The notes under the pieces: generated by a model
Told to the model about the DNA's origin: nothing
What the model saw: only the letters and a program-made list of their open reading frames with translations
The model's database searches: none
Shown here: in pieces, positions 1-8,626 of the stretch
How positions within the stretch are numbered: position 1 is the first letter of the stretch
Layout: every line of letters begins with the position of its first letter
NCBI RefSeq assembly: GCF_003350535.1
Contig: NZ_QQBB01000018.1
Span: 1 to 46,456, forward strand
Length of the DNA stretch: 46,456 nt
Source of the DNA: Microvirga subterranea
Lineage (GTDB): Bacteria; Pseudomonadota; Alphaproteobacteria; Rhizobiales; Beijerinckiaceae
Reading direction: 5' to 3'
Translations under genes and position numbers: made by a program

Positions 1-42
1 CCTCCAATCCGCACCCTTCACTGGCAGAGCAGTTCGATCTGC

Positions 43-366
43 TTGCTGCCTGAACCTGTGACGGAGCGTCGGCCGTCTTCGCGTCCCTGCTCGAAATTTG
101 CGACACATCCGCTGGGGAGCGGCCCCGATCCATTTCCCGATCCTCGTCCCATTCCTCCCCTACCGGTGCCGGGCCGGCTCGATGTGGCGGCGATCCGGCA
201 CAGGACAGGCCTGGCGCAGCCGGCGTTTGCGCGCCGGATCGGCGTCTCACTGGCCACCCTGCGCAACTGGGAGCAGGGCCACCGCTCCCCGACCGGACCG
301 GCCCGGGTGCTGTTGGCGCTGGTGGAGCGCAATCTGCTCATCGTCGAACAGACCCTCAGCACTTGA
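43..366 (+). CDS. Small XRE/HigA-like helix-turn-helix protein
   Basis: The C-terminal half is a compact HTH DNA-binding domain: TGLAQPAFARRIGVSLATL is the helix-turn-helix, followed by RNWEQGHRSPTGPARVLLAL, the usual end of a single-domain XRE/HigA-type repressor. The first 45 or so residues are proline-rich without a recognisable fold. The open frame begins at a TTG, and a GTG at 184 directly before the HTH is an alternative start. A near-identical HTH core recurs on the opposite strand at 14463-14645, with a different N-terminus. A strong terminator follows at 489-530. No toxin partner is visible next to it. The role as a transcription regulator is inferred from the HTH only. Confidence 0.6.
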   Translation: MLPEPVTERRPSSRPCSKFATHPLGSGPDPFPDPRPIPPLPVPGRLDVAAIRHRTGLAQPAFARRIGVSLATLRNWEQGHRSPTGPARVLLALVERNLLIVEQTLST

Positions 367-488
367 CGCAAGACTGTGCTGGTGGAGGGCTACTCCTGAT
401 GGCGATGTGCGGCTGCGCCGCAGTCCCGGGGCGGCTGAGAGGCGTATCCTGTTCTCGTCTTGGGCTTCCCAGTTCCAAGCAGACGGAG

Positions 489-530
489 CGGGGGCAGTGC
501 GCGGAGGAACCGCCTGCCCCCGTTTTCTTC
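489..530 (+). terminator. Rho-independent terminator after the HTH gene
   Basis: Perfect 9-bp arms CGGGGGCAG (489-497) and CTGCCCCCG (514-522), with an inner GCGG/CCGC stem, are followed by TTTTCTTCTT. It ends the plus-strand HTH transcript just before the 3' end of the convergent DUF1612 gene. The same hairpin is conserved in the inverted copy at 14301-14338. Confidence 0.8.
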
Positions 531-544
531 TTCCCTTGCGGAAC

Positions 545-1705
545 TCAGACGATGCCCCAGGCGCGGTAGCGGGTGCGGCCGGTGAGTTCGCGCGGGAGCG
601 CGCCGCCAAGCTGTGCAAGCATCAGGTCGACCGCCTTGGGCGTGACCTTGAGCAGCTTGGCCGCGAGCGGCCCCGTCACCAGCGGGCGCGACAGGAACAG
701 CTCGACCAGCTCCGGCAGCTTGGAGTTGGAGCGGGTCCTGGCTGTCACCCGGCTCATCAGCTCGCGGGCGAGGACGAGCCGGTCGAGATCCTTGTGGGCA
801 ATCGCCAGCGCCTCCTCGAGCACCTGGCAGAAGCCCTCCAGCTTCTCTCGTGCGCCTTCCCGGCCCTGCGGCCGGAACTTCGACTGTTTGAACCCGGCCG
901 CGAGCGGCAGCAGGTGAGACGTGAGCCCCCTCGCCCGCAGGATCGATGCGGCCATGATCAGGCCGAGCCAGGGCAGGCGGGTGTAGAGATTGAGGTCGAG
1001 CCAGGCATTCCCCGCCACTGCTGCAGCTGCGATTGCCGGCCAGTGGCTGGTGCGCTGGACCACATCCAGCCAGAGGTCCTCGGCCTCGTCCTCGTCCTGA
1101 TCCGGATCGTAGACCAGGTGCGAGCGGCTCTTGCGCAGCGGGGTCTCGCCCGCGAGCACCTGGTTGGTGCGATCGAGCAGAGCATCGATCTCGGCAAAGT
1201 GCGCCATCCACGGATCGGCATCATTGGCATAGAGTGGATATGCGTCCTCATCATCCGGGTTCGGCTTCTTGCCCTTCGAGCGGACGATCGTGTTCTCGGC
1301 CACACCGCCGATGCCGCGCAGGGCGGCGAGACCATCGATGGATAAGGGCCAGGGCGCCTTCCGGGCCAGGGCGGTGCGGCGGGCCCGCAGGGCGGAAGCG
1401 GCGCGGGTGAGTTCGTGGGTGGGATGGCGCACGTCCATGCCGGCATCGTGCAGCACCAGGTCACCGACATCGACAAGGTGGCCGTCGAGGATCAGGACGC
1501 GCACCGCCTCGGTCATGTCGCAGCGCGACTGCCAACCGGCAGCCAGACCGGAGGCCTCCAGTCGGGCGTCAAACTTGAGGATGCTGATCGTGATCGCCTC
1601 AAGCCGTCCGGCGATGATCTCCCACGGCAGCTCTGGCAGATCGTAAGTGCGGGGCCCCAGAAACGGCTCGTCGTCAAAGTCCCCTCCCCTGCTCCCGAAA
1701 GCCAC
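545..1705 (-). CDS. RHE_PE00001-family protein (DUF1612 plus HTH), copy 1
   Basis: This 386-residue protein matches the RHE_PE00001 family known from rhizobial plasmids: an N-terminal segment (ELPWEIIAGRLEAI), a central DUF1612 region (AGWQSRCDMTEAVRVLILDG, HDAGMDVRHPTHELTRAA) and a C-terminal helix-turn-helix (PLAAKLLKVTPKAVDLMLAQ). The molecular function is unknown; the HTH suggests DNA binding. It starts at GTG 1705, preceded by a GGGGGA ribosome-binding site and matching the start of copy 2. A second copy at 8627-9781 is about three-quarters identical by eye and lies in the opposite orientation. Fic/DOC-like or recombination-associated roles have no support in the residues visible here. 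Confidence 0.85.
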   Translation of the reverse strand: MAFGSRGGDFDDEPFLGPRTYDLPELPWEIIAGRLEAITISILKFDARLEASGLAAGWQSRCDMTEAVRVLILDGHLVDVGDLVLHDAGMDVRHPTHELTRAASALRARRTALARKAPWPLSIDGLAALRGIGGVAENTIVRSKGKKPNPDDEDAYPLYANDADPWMAHFAEIDALLDRTNQVLAGETPLRKSRSHLVYDPDQDEDEAEDLWLDVVQRTSHWPAIAAAAVAGNAWLDLNLYTRLPWLGLIMAASILRARGLTSHLLPLAAGFKQSKFRPQGREGAREKLEGFCQVLEEALAIAHKDLDRLVLARELMSRVTARTRSNSKLPELVELFLSRPLVTGPLAAKLLKVTPKAVDLMLAQLGGALPRELTGRTRYRAWGIV

Positions 1706-2051
1706 GCTTGTCCCCCAAGCTAAGTTGTTGATCTAATAAGCTGTAGCTTAGCAGAGAGAAGCGAAGCAAGGCATTGCTACAACGAAGGGTGAGACAATCC
1801 AGCATCCTGCAAAGTGGCCTCCGCCCGATCAGGAACGGTGTGTCGAGCGAGCCGTTCTGGAGGCGCTTCGACGAGCCGTGAGGCGCTGAATGGCTCGAGA
1901 AGCCTTTGTTTTAAGCCAGTTCGGGAGGCCTGTGGGAAGTCCTTCCTTCCTGGGCCGGTTAATAAAACGGCTAGAGAGACGTCCTCAAACGATCCTTTTC
2001 TCGTGATCGCAAAGTATGTACAAAGCACCGAGATTCCTCGGAAATTTACAC
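1706..2051. promoter_or_regulatory. Upstream region of DUF1612 copy 1 with palindrome; otherwise no gene
   Basis: On the minus strand the first 85 or so bases upstream of the DUF1612 start resemble the region before copy 2 (8540-8626). Both carry CTTGC(T/C)TCGCTTCT and an AACTTAGCTT close to the GTG start. A perfect palindrome TAAGCT-GT-AGCTTA lies at 1737-1750 and could be an operator. No convincing gene is seen in the remaining bases up to the recombinase start. Confidence 0.45.
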
Positions 2052-2960
2052 ATGGCTCCCTCCCCTACTCGGCAACGCCTGATTGGTTACGCCCGCGTCT
2101 CGACCGAGGAACAGGCAACCGATGCTCAGCTCGACGAGCTCAAGGCTGCCGGCTGCGCGGTCATTCACCAGGAACACGGGTCCGGCGCCTCCCGGGCTCG
2201 TCCGGTTCTCTCCCGACTCATCCGCGAGATCTCGAAGGGCGACGTTCTTGTGGTCGTTCGGCTCGATCGCTTGGCCCGGTCGGTTAGCCACCTGCTCGAA
2301 GTGATCGAGACGCTCGAGGAGAAAGGTGCCCACTTCAAATCCATCAGGGATCCGATCGATACGTCGACGCCGCAAGGCATGTTCTCTCTGCAGGTTCTCG
2401 GCGCCGTCGCTCAGCTGGAGCGATCGTTGATCTCGGAGCGCACGAAGGCTGGCATGAAGGCGGCAGCGGCTAAGGGGAAGAGGCCGGGGAACCCCGGTTT
2501 GCGGGAGGGACGGCCGGAGGCGATCCGCAAGACCGCCCTCGCCCGCGACCGCGTCTATCTGGGCGACCTTTTGACCGCAGTTGATTCCTTCCTTCCCGTT
2601 GTCCGTCAGATGCGGCCGGACCATAGCTGGCGAGATGTCGTGCAGGTGCTGAATGCACGCGGCCAGCGGTGGACAGATCAAAGCCTCCGGAGGGCAATCA
2701 AGCGATTGGTCGCCGAGCGGATGGCTGAGCTGGAGTTGTTACAGAAAGCTAGAAGACGGCCGCCGGACGATCGCATCATGACCCTGATTGCCGGTATTGC
2801 GATCTCTAACCCGAACCTCACCCTGCGTGAGATCGGCGTTCAGCTCGAAGGAATGCGGGAGCGGACGCCACGAGGGGGGAGAGAATGGAAGGCCAGCTCG
2901 GTCAAGTTCCAACTCGACCGGGCCCGCAAAATGGGCCTCGCAGTCCCTGACATCCAGTGA
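2052..2960 (+). CDS. Serine recombinase (resolvase/invertase family)
   Basis: The N-terminal resolvase domain starts IGYARVSTEEQ, with the nucleophilic serine at about residue 17, followed by VVVRLDRLARSVSHL and AVAQLERSLISERTKAG, the arginine- and E-helix signatures of the family. The start at ATG 2052 (MAPSPTRQRL) is preferred over an upstream in-frame ATG at 2016 because it sits just ahead of the domain. At about 302 residues it is longer than a classical 180-200-residue resolvase. The last 120 residues hold an additional helix-turn-helix-like region (LTLREIGVQLEGM). It probably resolves or inverts DNA in the accessory region. A target site was not identified. Confidence 0.9.
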   Translation: MAPSPTRQRLIGYARVSTEEQATDAQLDELKAAGCAVIHQEHGSGASRARPVLSRLIREISKGDVLVVVRLDRLARSVSHLLEVIETLEEKGAHFKSIRDPIDTSTPQGMFSLQVLGAVAQLERSLISERTKAGMKAAAAKGKRPGNPGLREGRPEAIRKTALARDRVYLGDLLTAVDSFLPVVRQMRPDHSWRDVVQVLNARGQRWTDQSLRRAIKRLVAERMAELELLQKARRRPPDDRIMTLIAGIAISNPNLTLREIGVQLEGMRERTPRGGREWKASSVKFQLDRARKMGLAVPDIQ

Positions 2961-3257
2961 GGGCGCTGCTGTCACCAGGTTTTGCGTTCGAGGTGCGACA
3001 CTTGGATAGCTTGTGCCACCCTTGGTAGATCATGATGAACTGCCAACAGGTCCTGGACAGGTCGCCGGTAGGTCAAATTGACCTGTGAGCCACAGCTTCC
3101 ATAGCCGCGATGGCGCTTCTGCTGGAGCCGGCTCTCCAGTGCTTCGAGCGCCCTCCCCTGATCTTCGTAGATCTCTACACATTGGTGGAGGGGCCTCCCG
3201 ATCCCGCTCCACTCGCCGACTCATGCCGCTGCAAGGATGCTGCCTGCTCCCCGCCGC

Positions 3258-3638
3258 TCACCACGTTTCACCCTGGTCCATAGATGCCATCAGCTCGCCG
3301 GCGATCCGTTGAAGGGCATCATCAAGAGGCGACCCGCCTCTGCCAGTGCCTTTTGGCCGGAGCCCCCTCCCCTGCCCTCGAGCGAGCCTGCGCTTTACGA
3401 GCCGCGTCGCCTCTACCGCGAGATAGGCCAGCTCCTGATCACGCATGCTATCCAGGAGCTTGTCGATCTCAGGCCTTGTTGCCTTCGCGCCGAGTGTGCC
3501 CAACGACACTGGCTCCGGCGCCTCGATCTCCTCAAGCACTGGCTTCGGCGGGGCAGTTCGGCGTGTCGGTTTGGAAGGTGGCGGAGGTGCCCCGAACAGG
3601 TCCCCTTGTCGCTCATCGCGGACCAGGTTTCGCGCCAT
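3258..3638 (-). CDS. Conserved small hypothetical protein
   Basis: This 126-residue soluble protein begins MARNLVRDERQGDLFG, with a proline-rich linker (residues 17-35) and a helical, charged C-terminal half. The start at 3638 has a strong GGAGG ribosome-binding site a few bases upstream, which supports real translation. No catalytic motif or known domain is recognised. It lies alone, between a recombinase and a decayed integrase in the plasmid-maintenance segment. Confidence 0.55.
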   Translation of the reverse strand: MARNLVRDERQGDLFGAPPPPSKPTRRTAPPKPVLEEIEAPEPVSLGTLGAKATRPEIDKLLDSMRDQELAYLAVEATRLVKRRLARGQGRGLRPKGTGRGGSPLDDALQRIAGELMASMDQGETW

Positions 3639-3899
3639 GCCACCTCCAGCCTCATCTCGCTTTGTTAACCATACTTGGTTGAGGGCCTGTCCAGAGCAAT
3701 CTCACAGCCGTACCTGCCGTAGCCTATTCGTAAAAAAGTGGCCTTCGCCTGGATGTTCCGACAGGTTCGGTTATCGTGAGCCCGCTCGCAGATTATTCTG
3801 TTTCCACCATGATCCCAGCAAGTCACTTCGATCACCCGGGACGGACACGTTGGCCAGTTCCGCAGCTCAGATTAGGTGCGCAAAGCAGTTTGCCGCTCT

Positions 3900-4997
3900 G
3901 GCGGTCGTGCTTCCTATGAGGTCAGCCGATAGCCGTGCCGAAGTCCTGACCGACGCTGATGTGGCCACCCTCAAGCATCTCGTCGCTACCGGGAAGGAAC
4001 GAATACGCTTCGCAGTCTCGCCTCCGACCTGACCTATCTCGAAGCGTGGTGCCGGGCTGCAATTGGGTACCCCATCCCCTGCCCTGCTGATCCCGAAAAT
4101 GTTTGGAAGTTTGTCGCTCATCACATGTGGATCCCGATCAGAAAGCCGTTAATCGGGCCCACGGCATGCCTGAAGACGTATGAGGAACTTAGACAACGCA
4201 AGATCCTGAAGGTCGATAGACCTAACGCCGCTAAGACCGTGCCGCAGGGCCTATCCCACTGGGCGACCCTGCACCAATAGAAAGGTGTTGCGGCGCCATT
4301 TGACCATCCAGATATCCGGAAAGCTGTTCGTCTGGCGATGAGGGCCTCGGCACGCGAACCGCAGCGCAGGAGCCGCAAACCCGTCACCCGCGATGTTCTC
4401 GATCGACTGCTGGCGACCTGTGGCGGCTCAAGGACCATCGACCTGCGCGATGGGGCCATCCTTCTGATCGCGTTTGCCGCGGGTGGGAGGCGGCGGAGCG
4501 AAGTTGCAGGTCTGAGCCACGCCCAGATCAGCGTGGTCGATCCGATCAAGCTCAAAACAGACGATTCGGCGTTGCCCACTGTACCTTGCGTCCGTATTTC
4601 GTTAGGACGAACGAAAACCACCACGGCACGGCAGGGCGCTTTTGTCTTCGCCGCAGGGCGCGCGGCTGTCGCGCTCCACGACTGGATGCAGCACGCCAAG
4701 ATCATGTCGGGGTTGATCTTCCGAGAGGTCCGCAAGGATGGCTAAATCGGCGACACCCCTCTGACAGCCCAGTCTGTCAATCTCAACTTGAAGAAGCGCT
4801 GCGAGATGGCCGGATTGAATCCAGCGGATTTCAGTGCTCATGGATTGCACTCAGGCTTCCTCACCCAGTAGGGTCGGGACGGCATCCCTCTGGTCGACGC
4901 CATGCGTCAGTCGTCCCACAAGTCCGTACAACAAGCGGCCCGCTACTATGACGAGCAAGACCATGCTCACAGCCGATCCATCAGGATTGGCCTCTAA
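3900..4997 (+). pseudogene. Decayed site-specific tyrosine integrase
   Basis: Pieces of a phage/plasmid-type tyrosine recombinase follow in order across several frames. They are an N-terminal core (EVLTDADVATLKHLVATGKE), then NTLRSLASDLTYLEAWCRA in the next frame, WKFVAHHMW, further shifted pieces to about 4330, and the catalytic region. The last reads VTRDVLDRLLATCGG, AAGGRRRSEVAGL (box I arginine), then after an in-frame TAA (4743-4745) HGLHSGFLTQ and, after a TAG (4869-4871), SVQQAARYYDEQDHAHS with the catalytic tyrosine. The box II arginine position reads His (HGLHSG instead of HGLRSG). At least two frameshifts (near 4000 and 4130-4190) and two stops rule out a functional enzyme. Confidence 0.8.
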
Positions 4998-5012
4998 GCA
5001 GCGCTGCCCGTC

Positions 5013-5736
5013 TTCTCAGCTGAGAAGTCGCCGTCTCTTTGTCCCAACCCCCAGCATACCCCTCTGGGAGACCCTCCCGCGAAGAGTTCTCAGCTGAGAA
5101 GTCAGATCCACCGACTTGCACCCGCTCAGGGGCTTTCTCGTCGAAACGTGAAGGCCCTCATCTCCCAGTTTTCAGCGAAGAAGTCCTTCCTGTGCGGTCC
5201 ACCTCGATCGGTGTGCGGGCCAACCCTCAGTCGCCACATCAAGGCTGTCACTTCTCAGCTGAGAAGTCATCTCATCGTCACTGCGACTCGGTGAGTGCCT
5301 GTCAATACCCAACGGACAGGGGGACCGTCACGCCGAAAGTTCTCAGCTGAGAAGTCTTAACCCCGCGGTTTGATCAGGCATCAATTGTGGGGAGGGTAGG
5401 GAAGTCCATAGCGGAGTCGTCTCTGCTGAGAAGTCATCCAGTCACGCAATCAGGTCAATGCGGATCGGTTTACTGGGGAGAAATTCTAAGAGAACGAGGG
5501 GGTAGGATGATGCCGGAGTGGGCTCTCTTCGCGAAGTTCTCAGCTGAGAAAATTGTGAAAGTCAGAGGCCGGAAGTCCAGGGAGCCAAACGCGGAGGAGG
5601 GAAGTAAGCCTCTTAGAAAATCTCAGCTGAGAAGTCAGGGTAGCTTCCTGGGCTGGATGGAGCTGCGTCATGGGCGAATCACGCAATGGATCACCGCGAA
5701 CGTCGCCCACGGGTTCTGAAACTTCTCAGCTGAGAT
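5013..5736. repeat. Array of nine parS-like palindromes (putative plasmid centromere)
   Basis: The 14-bp palindrome TTCTCAGCTGAGAA, usually followed by GTC, occurs exactly at 5013, 5087, 5252, 5340 and 5537. Variants occur at 5169 (TTTTCAGCGAAGAA), 5419 (GTCTCTGCTGAGAA), 5620 (ATCTCAGCTGAGAA) and 5723 (TTCTCAGCTGAGAT). Unit starts are 74-118 bp apart, with unrelated sequence between them. Known repABC plasmids carry the 16-bp parS consensus GTTNNCNGCNGNNAAC, and several copies here fit it except for the final base. The array lies directly upstream of repA-repB, so it is inferred to be the RepB binding centromere. No gene is seen in the spacers. Confidence 0.8.
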
Positions 5737-5885
5737 GTCTGAGGCACGCAGACCCGAGAGCACAATAGCCACAGGAAACCGACGACCCTGCAATCATTTA
5801 TGTGCAGGCTGAAGAATTTCATACCAGGGCCCAACCTGGGAACGGGGTTTATTAACCATTTGTAAGGAATTGCCCCCTTTAGTAA

Positions 5886-5917
5886 CGGATGACGGCGCCA
5901 AAAGCGCCCACTATCCG
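5886..5917 (+). promoter_or_regulatory. Hairpin in the repA leader
   Basis: An inner stem GGCGC (5894-5898)/GCGCC (5904-5908) with a CAAAA loop is enclosed by an outer CGGAT (5886-5890)/ATCCG (5913-5917). It ends four bases before the repA ribosome-binding site (GAAGGAG, 5921-5927), so it may modulate repA translation. The AT-rich stretch at 5845-5880 upstream is a likely promoter area. Confidence 0.45.
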
Positions 5918-5934
5918 TCTGAAGGAGAGCCCCG

Positions 5935-7149
5935 GTGTCTCTGCCCCAACCCCAACCTGACCAGCACTCTTACGTTGACCAGGAGGTCATCCGTAGGCAT
6001 GCCAACAACCTGTCAGCCCGCCTGCATGCACAACGGGTAAGGCAGAACCATCCAGGCATTCAGAAGCGCCTCCGCAAGTTTACCTCAGGCGAAGTGGCCA
6101 GGATGATTGGGGTCGCAGACAGCTACCTGAGACAGCTCAGCATCGAAGGGAAGGGCCCCCCGATCGAAGTGGCTCCAAACGGCCGGCGGCTCTACTCGGT
6201 TGAGGACATCAATGCTCTGCGTGCCTTTCTCGATGGCGCTGATAAGGCCCGTCGCCAGTACGTCAAGCACCGCTCCGGCAGCGAACACCTCCAAATCATC
6301 AGCTGCGTCAACTTCAAGGGCGGCAGTGCAAAAACGACCACCACGGCGCATCTGGCCCAGTATCTCGCTCTCAACGGCTACAGGGTTCTCGCTGTTGACC
6401 TGGATCCCCAGGCGAGCCTGACCGCAATCCACGGGCTGCAGCCTGAACTGGATGTGGGTGAGAACCAGACCATGTATGGCGCGATCCGCTATGCGGCTGA
6501 TGCTTGTCACCCTCGCGAGGTCATCCAGAGAACTTACTTTCCAGGGCTGGACCTCATTCCTGCCAATCTCGAGCTGACGGAGTTCGAGACCGAAACCCCG
6601 ATGCACCTGAGAAGTCACAATAGGAACACGTCGGTGATGTTCTTCGAACGGGTTGGCCTAGCCCTTTCTGCTGTGAGTGACGATTATGACATTGTCCTGA
6701 TCGACTGCCCACCGCAGCTCGGGTTCCTGACGATGTCAGCCCTGAGCGCGTCGACGGCCCTTGTTGTCACGGTACATCCGCAGATGCTGGATGTTATGTC
6801 CATGAGCCAGTTCCTGAAGATGACTTCGGAGATGCTTGATGTCGTCCAAGGAGCGGGAGGCAAAGTTCAGTACGACTGGATCCGCTACCTGGTCACCCGG
6901 TACGAGCCCAGCGATAAACCGCAGACAGATATGGTCGATTTCCTACGAGAGATGTTCCAGGAACATGTCCTCAAGAATCCCGTCCTCAAGAGCACAGCCA
7001 TCTCAGATGCTGGCATCACGAAGCAGACACTCTACGAGGTGCCCCGTGAAGATTTTTCCAAGGGAACCTACGACCGTGCAATGGACTCGTTGAACAGCGT
7101 GAACGCCGAAATCGAAGAACTGATCAAGTCTGCTTGGGGGAGAGTCTAA
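5935..7149 (+). CDS. repA: Plasmid partition ATPase RepA (ParA family)
   Basis: This 404-residue protein has the layout of RepA from repABC plasmids. A MerR-like winged HTH comes first (residues 48-90: FTSGEVARMIGVADSYLRQL, RRLYSVEDINALRAFL). Next is a ParA ATPase with deviant Walker A KGGSAKTTT (128-136), DLDPQAS (about 155-161) and IVLIDCPPQLGFL. ATP-dependent binding to nucleoid DNA would move RepB-parS complexes during segregation, and the HTH end normally autorepresses the operon. It starts at GTG 5935, preceded by AAGGAG. The stop TAA overlaps the repB ATG by one base, indicating translational coupling. The parS-like array lies just upstream. Confidence 0.95.
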   Translation: MSLPQPQPDQHSYVDQEVIRRHANNLSARLHAQRVRQNHPGIQKRLRKFTSGEVARMIGVADSYLRQLSIEGKGPPIEVAPNGRRLYSVEDINALRAFLDGADKARRQYVKHRSGSEHLQIISCVNFKGGSAKTTTTAHLAQYLALNGYRVLAVDLDPQASLTAIHGLQPELDVGENQTMYGAIRYAADACHPREVIQRTYFPGLDLIPANLELTEFETETPMHLRSHNRNTSVMFFERVGLALSAVSDDYDIVLIDCPPQLGFLTMSALSASTALVVTVHPQMLDVMSMSQFLKMTSEMLDVVQGAGGKVQYDWIRYLVTRYEPSDKPQTDMVDFLREMFQEHVLKNPVLKSTAISDAGITKQTLYEVPREDFSKGTYDRAMDSLNSVNAEIEELIKSAWGRV

Positions 7150-8237
7150 TGAGCAAGCGTGACCGTAAAGCCTTCCTTTCTGGGGACACCAATGACCTCG
7201 GCACTGCGGCGGAGGTTGTTGCCGGGACTGAGCACAGGCCAACTGAGAAGGCGGCAACCGAAGGATCATGGCTCCGGGGTATGACATCGGGCCTCCGTCC
7301 TCAGACGAGCCCCAACAATCCGATCGGCGCCATGCAAGAGGTCATTCAGCGGCGGCTCGAGAACGCGGGTCCTGAAGTGGAAGCGATCAAGGCCAAACTT
7401 GAGGCCGGTGAAACCATCGTCGAGCTGAGTCCAGACATCATCGACCCGTCCTTTATTTCCGACCGGATGGAGATCACGGACGCCGAAGTCGACGACCTCG
7501 CTGAGCAGATCAAGGATCGAGGCCAGCTAATTCCGATCTTGGTTCGTCCCCACCCAGAGCGGGAAGGGCGCTATCAGGTTGCATTTGGCCATCGCCGCCT
7601 GCGTGCCCTAGCTAAACTCGGCCAGAACGTTCGGGCGGTTATCAAGAAGCTCACCGATGCGGAGTTGGTGGTCGCCCAAGGTCAAGAGAACAATGCCCGC
7701 CTTGACCTGAGCTTCATTGAGAAGGCACGCTTTGCAGCCGAACTGGAACAGCAGGGGTATGACCGTGTGACGATCTGCGCCTCCCTTGCGGTTACAGAGA
7801 ACAATCTCTCAACGATGATCTCGATCGCTAACAGGATCCCAAAGGACATCATCTCCGGGATCGGTAAAGCACCTGGCATCGGTCGCCCTAGATGGAGTGA
7901 GCTACTCACCATCCTCAAAGAAAAGGATAAGGTGAAGCGTGCAATCGCTTTCGTCAAAACCGACGAGTTTAGGTCGGCTTCCTCGGACGACCGCTTTGTC
8001 GCACTGCAGGCTCACCTGACGAAAAAGCAGCCGTCAGAGGCGATCTCTCGGATGCCCCAGCTGCAGACCTACCTGAACGACTCATTCGGTCGCAGACGGG
8101 TCAGCATTAACACGACCGAGACGCGCTGCACGATCCAGATCGATAAGCGCGATGACCCTGAATTTTCTGACTTCATTGTTCGAAAGCTGGAGGACATCTG
8201 CCGCGAGTACGACGCGTCGAAGCAAGCGGCCGAGTAG
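7149..8237 (+). CDS. repB: Plasmid partition protein RepB (ParB family)
   Basis: This 362-residue ParB/RepB protein should bind the parS-like palindromes upstream of repA. It contains the ParB N-terminal nuclease-like domain (DRMEITDAEVDDLAEQIKDR, QLIPILVRPHP, QVAFGHRRLRALAKLG), then the HTH region (IEKARFAAELEQQGYDR, LAVTENNLSTMISIANRIP) and a RepB-type C-terminal region. The ATG at 7149 overlaps the repA stop (TAATG) and has a GGGGGAGAG ribosome-binding site inside repA. In repABC operons the next gene would be the initiator repC. Here a terminator-like hairpin follows instead and no initiator is present. Confidence 0.93.
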   Translation: MSKRDRKAFLSGDTNDLGTAAEVVAGTEHRPTEKAATEGSWLRGMTSGLRPQTSPNNPIGAMQEVIQRRLENAGPEVEAIKAKLEAGETIVELSPDIIDPSFISDRMEITDAEVDDLAEQIKDRGQLIPILVRPHPEREGRYQVAFGHRRLRALAKLGQNVRAVIKKLTDAELVVAQGQENNARLDLSFIEKARFAAELEQQGYDRVTICASLAVTENNLSTMISIANRIPKDIISGIGKAPGIGRPRWSELLTILKEKDKVKRAIAFVKTDEFRSASSDDRFVALQAHLTKKQPSEAISRMPQLQTYLNDSFGRRRVSINTTETRCTIQIDKRDDPEFSDFIVRKLEDICREYDASKQAAE

Positions 8238-8245
8238 AACAAAGG

Positions 8246-8280
8246 AGGGCAGGGTGGGGATTGCCTCTCTGCCCTTTCCT
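8246..8280 (+). terminator. Probable terminator after repB
   Basis: AGGGCAG (8246-8252) pairs with CTGCCCT (8269-8275), followed by TTCCTATAT. The T-tract is weak, but the position 8 bases after the repB stop fits the end of a repAB transcript. Confidence 0.5.
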
Positions 8281-8295
8281 ATATGCCTCATAACC

Positions 8296-8472
8296 GTGGA
8301 GCGGCGTATACACTTTGTGGCGGTCTTCAAACCATCGTTTGCTGACGTGGTTAGAGAGCTTCTCTTTAACCAGCCGGAAGGGGAGGGGCTATCTTCAGGC
8401 CAGCTAAAATGGCTTAAAGCAAGGGCTTCTGAGCACATCGCGCGGCGCTGGGACCTGATGCAAGCTACTTGA
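8296..8472 (+). CDS. Short uncertain ORF at the position expected for repC
   Basis: This GTG-started, 58-residue frame (MERRIHFVAVFKPSFADVV…) has no clear ribosome-binding site and no similarity to RepC that can be seen. The composition is protein-like (KWLKARASEHIARRWDLMQ). It may be a remnant or a chance frame. Confidence 0.25.
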   Translation: MERRIHFVAVFKPSFADVVRELLFNQPEGEGLSSGQLKWLKARASEHIARRWDLMQAT

Positions 8473-8626
8473 TCAAGGTCCGGCGACCCCTCGGCCGCAA
8501 GCGGATGAAGCACCGCCGCTCATCCAATCCGCAGCCGTAGGTCTCACCGTAGCGAAGCCTTGCCTCGCTTCTTACAAACAAGCTATGCTATGATTCAGCA
8601 ATAACTTAGCTTTGTGTGGGGTAAGC

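Noticed and set aside
5013..5736. CRISPR array
   Set aside because: Repeats are 14-bp perfect palindromes with 60-100-bp irregular spacers and no cas genes; position before repAB fits parS.
8296..8472. repC remnant after repB
   Set aside because: The short frame shows no visible RepC features; kept only as a low-confidence ORF.
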